A stretch of 25,139 nucleotides of DNA, taken from contig JAUYHE010000051.1 in assembly GCA_030690175.1 (NCBI GenBank), positions 1-25,139 of the forward strand, given 5' to 3'. Shown here one piece after another: positions 21,365 to 25,139 of the stretch (position 1 is its first letter; every line of letters starts with the position of its first letter). Below the pieces are notes generated by a model that had not been told where the DNA came from, did no database searches, and was given only the letters and a program-made list of their open reading frames with translations. Made by a program: the position numbers and the translations under genes. This stretch comes from a bacterium. Lineage in GTDB: Bacteria > Patescibacteriota > Microgenomatia > Woykebacterales > RBG-16-39-9b.

Positions 21365-21646
21365 GGGTGAATTTGGTCCAAACCCCGCTCGTTCCTGACG
21401 ATTAGCTGATGGTTTCTCAGTCAAGGCACGGTTGCGAAGCAATCTGACTGCTTCTTCGTAGAGGCCGAGATTGCAAAGATCTCTGTAGGTCGAATAGATG
21501 CTGCGATCGACCAGACGTTGACCTACTTCAGGGCTTAGTTCTTCCCAAAAATCTCTACGAACACGAAGTAGCCGCCACAACCGCCGTAAAAATTCTCCCT
21601 CCAGAGAAGGAGATGTGTACGGGGCATTTGGATCGTAAAAAGGCAT
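21359..21646 (-). CDS. small hypothetical protein
   Basis: A 95-residue product of unknown family: MPFYDPNAPYTSPSLEGEF, then an Arg/Leu-rich helical body (RRLWRLLRVRRDFWEEL and YRDLCNLGLYEEAVRLLRNRAL) that could form a small helical bundle or TPR-like hairpin. The tail is polar. ATG 21646 is chosen because AAAGGAG lies 9 nt upstream on the minus strand; further in-frame ATGs exist upstream, at 21655 and 21673, plus a start at 21700. It has its own promoter and a long hairpin at its stop, so it is a self-contained single-gene unit like the one at 419-865. Confidence 0.6.
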   Translation of the reverse strand: MPFYDPNAPYTSPSLEGEFLRRLWRLLRVRRDFWEELSPEVGQRLVDRSIYSTYRDLCNLGLYEEAVRLLRNRALTEKPSANRQERAGFGPNSPG

Positions 21647-21671
21647 GCCGATCATCTCCTTTCTGGCCTCC

Positions 21672-21700
21672 ATTTTACTCCTATTAGGTTCAAAAAGCAA
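21672..21700 (-). promoter_or_regulatory. promoter of the small minus-strand gene
   Basis: On the minus strand TTGCTT (21700-21695), a 17-nt spacer, TAAAAT (21677-21672), leaving a short SD-bearing leader before ATG 21646. Confidence 0.6.
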
Positions 21701-21753
21701 ACTAACGTGTAGTTGGTAGACAGCGACTGGCAGTTTGTAGTAAATTTTGTCCT

Positions 21754-22320
21754 ATGATTCCGGTTACTGAACTACGCAGCGGCGTGACTTTTAAAGACTC
21801 CCAGGGACTTTGGGAGGTAGCGAGTTACAAGCACATCAAAATGGGACGGGGCAGCGCTACTATCAGAGCGAAAGTCCGTAATCTTTCAACGGGGGCACTA
21901 GTCGAAAAAACATTTACTTCTGGACAGAGGGTAGAAGATATCGACATAGCCAAGAAAAAGGGCCAGTTTCTCTACGTAGATAAAGAAACAATAGCCTTTA
22001 TGGATCCAGTTACTTTCGAGCAGTTCAACCTTCCAAAGGCAGTCGCTGCTGGAAAAGAAAATTTCCTGAAAGAGGGGGAAACTTATGACCTAGCCGTAGC
22101 GGAGGATCGGGTGCTTTCCGTTACGATTCCAAAACTGATTGTTCTCAAAGTGGCCGAGACCGGTCCTGGGGTAAAGGGCGACAGTGTTTCGAGTGTTACC
22201 AAAGACGCTGTTTTGGAAAATGGATTGAAAGTGAAAGTTCCTTTGTTTATCAATACGGGTGATAAATTAAAGATAGATACTAGGAATGGGGAGTACGTAG
22301 AGAGAGAGAGAGTTAAGTAA
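21754..22320 (+). CDS. efp: elongation factor P
   Basis: EF-P rescues ribosomes stalled on proline runs. The 188-residue product has the three-domain EF-P layout: a KOW-like N domain, an OB domain, and a C-terminal OB domain with GPGVKGDSVSSVTKDAVLENG and DTRNGEYVER. The domain I tip reads KHIKMGRGSA: the residue normally modified (Lys34 in E. coli, in KPGKG) is Arg32 here, and Pro is replaced by Met. Arg at this site recalls the rhamnosylated EF-P of Pseudomonas. No EarP, EpmA/B or rhamnose genes are in the window. There is no SD before ATG 21754. Confidence 0.96.
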   Translation: MIPVTELRSGVTFKDSQGLWEVASYKHIKMGRGSATIRAKVRNLSTGALVEKTFTSGQRVEDIDIAKKKGQFLYVDKETIAFMDPVTFEQFNLPKAVAAGKENFLKEGETYDLAVAEDRVLSVTIPKLIVLKVAETGPGVKGDSVSSVTKDAVLENGLKVKVPLFINTGDKLKIDTRNGEYVERERVK

Positions 22321-22358
22321 TTGACTTGGCTCCTCGCCATTCGTGTCAGTACTGCTCT

Positions 22359-22799
22359 TTATCTTACAAGAAATACTAGAGCGGCGATGCTGGCGGCAAA
22401 GGAAGCAAGTACGCCTTGGGCAAACCTCACGTTGGTTTGGATGCGGGAATGGTATTTGTTAAATTGCGTTACAAACGGCAGCTTGATAAGAGGGGTTTGA
22501 ACGTGCCGGGAAAAAGCCATAATAAAATCAGGTAGAGTGGCTAGAAAGGCACCCAGCAATATTAATTCTTGCCTTGGGTTTCCTCGGGTAATTAGAAAAA
22601 TTAAAACTGCCCCAAACAAATAATCAACCACCACACCACCGATGACCTTTTTGCTAAACGGCGCTTGAGGCGATCCGTCCCAATGAGGGGTAGCGTCAAG
22701 CACAAAATGACTAAGAAAAGCAGCCGGTAGGGCAATGGACGGTTCTGGTATGGAATGGACAATTGCCGCTCCAACAAGCAAATGGGGGGTAGATAACAT
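22359..22799 (-). CDS. YdjM-like integral membrane, metal-dependent hydrolase-family protein
   Basis: A 146-residue membrane protein with about four hydrophobic segments. It has an SHFVLDATPHWD motif (HFxxDxxPH) and LPDFIMAF, which match the YdjM/LexA-regulated membrane hydrolase family; true enzymatic activity of that family is not established. ATG 22799 gives MLSTPHLLVGAAI, the usual N-terminus, and lies 11 nt after a promoter with consensus -35. No SD. It is divergent from the zinc-ribbon gene and convergent with efp, with 38 nt between their stops. Confidence 0.8.
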   Translation of the reverse strand: MLSTPHLLVGAAIVHSIPEPSIALPAAFLSHFVLDATPHWDGSPQAPFSKKVIGGVVVDYLFGAVLIFLITRGNPRQELILLGAFLATLPDFIMAFSRHVQTPLIKLPFVTQFNKYHSRIQTNVRFAQGVLASFAASIAALVFLVR

Positions 22800-22810
22800 G
22801 TTAGGTTTGA

Positions 22811-22840
22811 ATTCTAAACGATTTGTGGTACACTTGTCAA
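22811..22840 (-). promoter_or_regulatory. promoter of the YdjM-like gene
   Basis: On the minus strand TTGACA (22840-22835), an 18-nt spacer, TAGAAT (22816-22811), ending 11 nt before ATG 22799. Confidence 0.7.
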
Positions 22841-22878
22841 ACCTTTTTATAAGTAGGAACCTAGAATGATCAAAAAAT

Positions 22879-23514
22879 ATGGCTGCTGACGTAATTGCCT
22901 TTGTTTCGAATAGCCTGACAATCACACTGCTCGTGGGTTATATATTCGCTCTTTGGGCGGCTATTGTCGCTTGGGCTTGGATAGATATAAACACCAGAAC
23001 AGACAACACCTTTTACCGGCTCGGGGCGGTTTTGGTTGTAGCAACAGGCGCAATTTTGGGATTTGCGATTTATTTGCTGCTTCGTCCCAATCTCACCAAG
23101 GACGAGGAAAAGCTGCGCGAGGTAGAAGAGGCGATTTTGTCCTCCCAGTCCCAATTTCTTACTTGCCCGGATTGTTACCACGCTGTGAAGGAAGATTTTT
23201 CTTATTGTCCAAATTGCTCAAGGAAACTGGTTGGCGCTTGTACATCTTGCAGTCGAGAGATAAATAATTCTTGGAACGCTTGCCCCTACTGCGGTACGCG
23301 GCAACGGGAGGTGGAAATAAAAAAACCAGCGGTCCAGGTTATTCCTGGAACCGTTTCACCTGGAGCCAGTCTAAAAAGAAGCAGTCTCATACTATTTTCT
23401 AGCCTCGGTAACTTAATTAAAAAAATAAATGCAGACAAAAAGACTAACGTTCGCGTCAGTTCAAAAACAAAGAGTAAAAAAACTTCAAAAGCAACTCGCG
23501 GAAAGAAATCTTGA
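22879..23514 (+). CDS. membrane protein with double zinc ribbon
   Basis: A 211-residue protein with two N-terminal membrane helices (about 10-37 and 48-70), a short coiled coil (NLTKDEEKLREVEEAIL), and two zinc ribbons. The first uses CPDC/CPNC, the second CTSC/CPYC (about residues 95-140), a layout common in Patescibacteria proteins of unknown role. The last about 30 residues are Lys/Ser/Thr-rich and are encoded by DNA that overlaps the start of the next gene by 86 nt. No SD; a TAGAAT at 22862-22867 is 11 nt before ATG 22879. Function is unknown; binding to nucleic acid or protein through the ribbons is possible. Confidence 0.8.
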   Translation: MAADVIAFVSNSLTITLLVGYIFALWAAIVAWAWIDINTRTDNTFYRLGAVLVVATGAILGFAIYLLLRPNLTKDEEKLREVEEAILSSQSQFLTCPDCYHAVKEDFSYCPNCSRKLVGACTSCSREINNSWNACPYCGTRQREVEIKKPAVQVIPGTVSPGASLKRSSLILFSSLGNLIKKINADKKTNVRVSSKTKSKKTSKATRGKKS

Positions 23515-24541
23515 CGCCTTTCTGATTTCTGGTCAAGCGAACCGGTTTTACTTGACCGGTTGGGAAGGCGACCCCGAAAGCGGTTACCTACTTATTATCC
23601 CAAATACAGCCCTTCTTATTACCGATGCTCGTTACACCGAGCATGCTACGAAACAAACAGATGGATTTGAAATCTTCGAAACAAAAGAAGGCCCAGGCCC
23701 CACGTTAAAAGAAATAGTCGAAAAGTATAAATTAAAACTGGTTGGTTTCGAATCCCACGATTTATCTTTTTTTGAAAATAGTAAAATTAAAAAATTTATT
23801 AAACCAGCGCGGCTGGTTCCCGTTGCTCATTTTGTTGAAGAACTGCGCTCTGTCAAAGACGAAATTGAGATCGAAAATATAAAAAAGTCAGTGAGTATTG
23901 CTGAAAAGACCCTTGCTCACGTATTAAAATTTATCAAACCAGGGCATACCGAAAAAGAAATTGCGTGGGAAATGGAGAAATACATGCGGGAGGCTGGAGC
24001 CCAAAAAATGGCTTGGGAGCCGTTTATCGTGGCCGCCGGCGCAAATTCTTCAATGGCTCACTACGGAGCCGGGGACACAAAGGTCAAAAAGGGCGACGCC
24101 CTCCAGATAGATTACGGTTGCGTTTATGCCGGTTACCACTGCGATATTTCCCGAGTGGTATTTGTTGGGAAACCAGATACGAAACAGAAAGAAATTTACA
24201 ATTTAGTAATCGAGGCGCAGAAAATAGGAATTGAGATGGTAAAAGAGGGGAGAAACGCGGGGGTTATTGATAAAAAGGTGAGGAATTTTCTCGAAAAAAG
24301 AACCAAATATTATTACAAACACTCGCTTGGTCACGGTGTGGGCCTTGAAGTTCACGAGTTGCCGTCGGTTAGCTTAACTAGAAAAAATAAACTAGTCGCC
24401 GGAAACGTGATCACCATTGAACCGGGAATTTACATTCCGGGGTGGGGTGGAGTAAGGATAGAGGATATGGTATTGGTTACAAAAACTGGCAGCGAAGTTT
24501 TAACCAAAATTCCCAAAAGGATCGAAGAGGTAACAATTTAA
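23429..24541 (+). CDS. M24 family Xaa-Pro peptidase (aminopeptidase P / prolidase)
   Basis: A two-metal peptidase that cleaves bonds next to proline. The 370-residue product has the creatinase-like N domain (about 10-130) and the pita-bread domain. Metal ligands are D218 (LQIDYG), D229 (HCDISR), H302 (GHGVGLEVHE), E331 (ITIEPG) and E345 (RIEDM). Length is typical of bacterial PepP/PepQ-like enzymes, and sequence alone does not separate aminopeptidase from dipeptidase. ATG 23429 overlaps the upstream gene by 86 nt; no alternative start is seen before the conserved RVKKLQKQLAERNLDAFL segment. The stop overlaps the convergent gene's stop. Confidence 0.93.
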   Translation: MQTKRLTFASVQKQRVKKLQKQLAERNLDAFLISGQANRFYLTGWEGDPESGYLLIIPNTALLITDARYTEHATKQTDGFEIFETKEGPGPTLKEIVEKYKLKLVGFESHDLSFFENSKIKKFIKPARLVPVAHFVEELRSVKDEIEIENIKKSVSIAEKTLAHVLKFIKPGHTEKEIAWEMEKYMREAGAQKMAWEPFIVAAGANSSMAHYGAGDTKVKKGDALQIDYGCVYAGYHCDISRVVFVGKPDTKQKEIYNLVIEAQKIGIEMVKEGRNAGVIDKKVRNFLEKRTKYYYKHSLGHGVGLEVHELPSVSLTRKNKLVAGNVITIEPGIYIPGWGGVRIEDMVLVTKTGSEVLTKIPKRIEEVTI

Positions 24542-25139
24542 TCGAGGAATTTGAAGGTAGAAGCCATTTGGTCACATAATCCGCTTAGACTCTTACTGTC
24601 TACCGGCATAAATACACAACGGAATTCAAACCCCCAGTTATTTTTTCCAATATCTCTTACCAAATAGTTTACTGTCTTATCACTACTGGTCGTATGCGTA
24701 AACCTCTGTGCTTTTTTGCCTCCTAGAGATAAACTCGAGGATGAGCCGTTGTATCCTTTAATTATTGAATCAACGCTCTCTTCAGATTCTAATATGCCAA
24801 TATAAAGAGCCATTTCGCCTGAATTTTGTGGTCCCCACCCAGCAGGAAAGTTCTTAAGAAAAATTCTACTGTACTCATCACGACTTACATTATAGTCTTC
24901 TGGGTATTTAAAACTTACCTTTGTTGAACCACTCTCTCCAGGCAAAAAAGCATCTCCTGTAAATACTTTCCAATCGGCTGTTTCGTCTTTTTGGGCGGCG
25001 GGGGTAGCTTGTTTGGCGCTGCTGGTGCTTGTTTTGGTTGGAACATTATTCGTTGGTTCGCCGCTAGTAAATTTAAAACCATACGATACCAAGTAGGCAC
25101 CCACGACGCCGATTAAGACAATAATTATACCGATAACTA
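24538..25139 (-). CDS. membrane-anchored exported protein, 5' end beyond the window
   Basis: A partial gene; at least 200 residues are visible. The frame stays open to the window edge and encodes a hydrophobic helix (VIGIIIVLIGVVGAYLVSYGF), so the apparent GTG at 25104 is inside the anchor and is not the start. A Thr/Ser/Lys-rich linker leads to a domain with KYPEDYNVSRDEYSRIFLKN and a conserved-looking C-terminal stretch ending MASTFKFLD. This resembles the PsbP-like or DUF-type exported proteins often found in Patescibacteria, but I cannot name it. It converges on the M24 peptidase with a 4-nt overlap of stops. Confidence 0.7.
   Translation of the reverse strand, partial: VIGIIIVLIGVVGAYLVSYGFKFTSGEPTNNVPTKTSTSSAKQATPAAQKDETADWKVFTGDAFLPGESGSTKVSFKYPEDYNVSRDEYSRIFLKNFPAGWGPQNSGEMALYIGILESEESVDSIIKGYNGSSSSLSLGGKKAQRFTHTTSSDKTVNYLVRDIGKNNWGFEFRCVFMPVDSKSLSGLCDQMASTFKFLD

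Noticed and set aside
1..25139. CRISPR array, IS element or prophage
   Set aside because: No regularly spaced direct repeats, transposase or integrase, or phage structural genes are visible. The short palindromes are isolated pairs, not arrays.

Overview
The window looks like a chromosomal segment of a Patescibacteria (Candidate Phyla Radiation) bacterium. This rests on gene content and style: compact housekeeping genes, many proteins shorter than their bacterial counterparts, small membrane/zinc-ribbon proteins, a MutL-like ATPase followed by a barrel-sandwich/KOW protein, and many genes without a Shine-Dalgarno (SD) sequence. The phylum is an inference; no rRNA gene is present. UGA acts as a normal stop (for example in rpsR), so this is not a UGA-recoding lineage.

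Layout. (1) 1-5806: a small coiled-coil gene, a basic/coiled-coil gene ending in a strong hairpin, then rpsF-ssb-rpsR, an uncharacterised ATPase/BSH-KOW pair and a CtpA-type S41 protease. (2) 5807-11708: a metabolic and accessory block that looks more GC-rich by eye, with strong SDs, own promoters and hairpin terminators. It holds dapB-dapA (two consecutive lysine/diaminopimelate steps), purB-purC (linked purine steps), an exported Cys-containing protein, a candidate small RNA and two small overlapping genes. (3) 11709-17626: htrA (+), then on the minus strand prmC, prfA, rpmE, hisS and a membrane-anchored beta-rich protein. The rpmE-prfA-prmC order links ribosome assembly to translation termination, since PrmC methylates the release factor. 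(4) 17653-21050: an MBL-fold hydrolase, dnaB and a membrane-anchored sugar-dehydrogenase-like beta-propeller. (5) 21051-25139: tRNA-Leu(CAA), a small SD-led gene with a long terminal hairpin, efp, divergent genes for a YdjM-like membrane protein and a zinc-ribbon membrane protein, an M24 peptidase, and a partial membrane-anchored protein running off the right edge.

Two styles of gene expression can be read directly from the sequence. Core genes often have a -10 box only 7-12 nt before the start codon and no SD, which implies leaderless or nearly leaderless mRNAs. Accessory and metabolic genes carry GGGAGG/AAGGAG SDs, often TTG or GTG starts, and strong hairpins at their 3' ends. Other points of interest are a 42-codon upstream ORF before ssb that starts with the same seven residues as SSB, a small family of intergenic hairpins with a compensatory base-pair change, a pair of near-identical palindromes flanking dapBA, and promoter-proximal hairpin/T-run elements in the dapB and purB leaders. 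No CRISPR array, insertion sequence, prophage or obvious defence system is visible.
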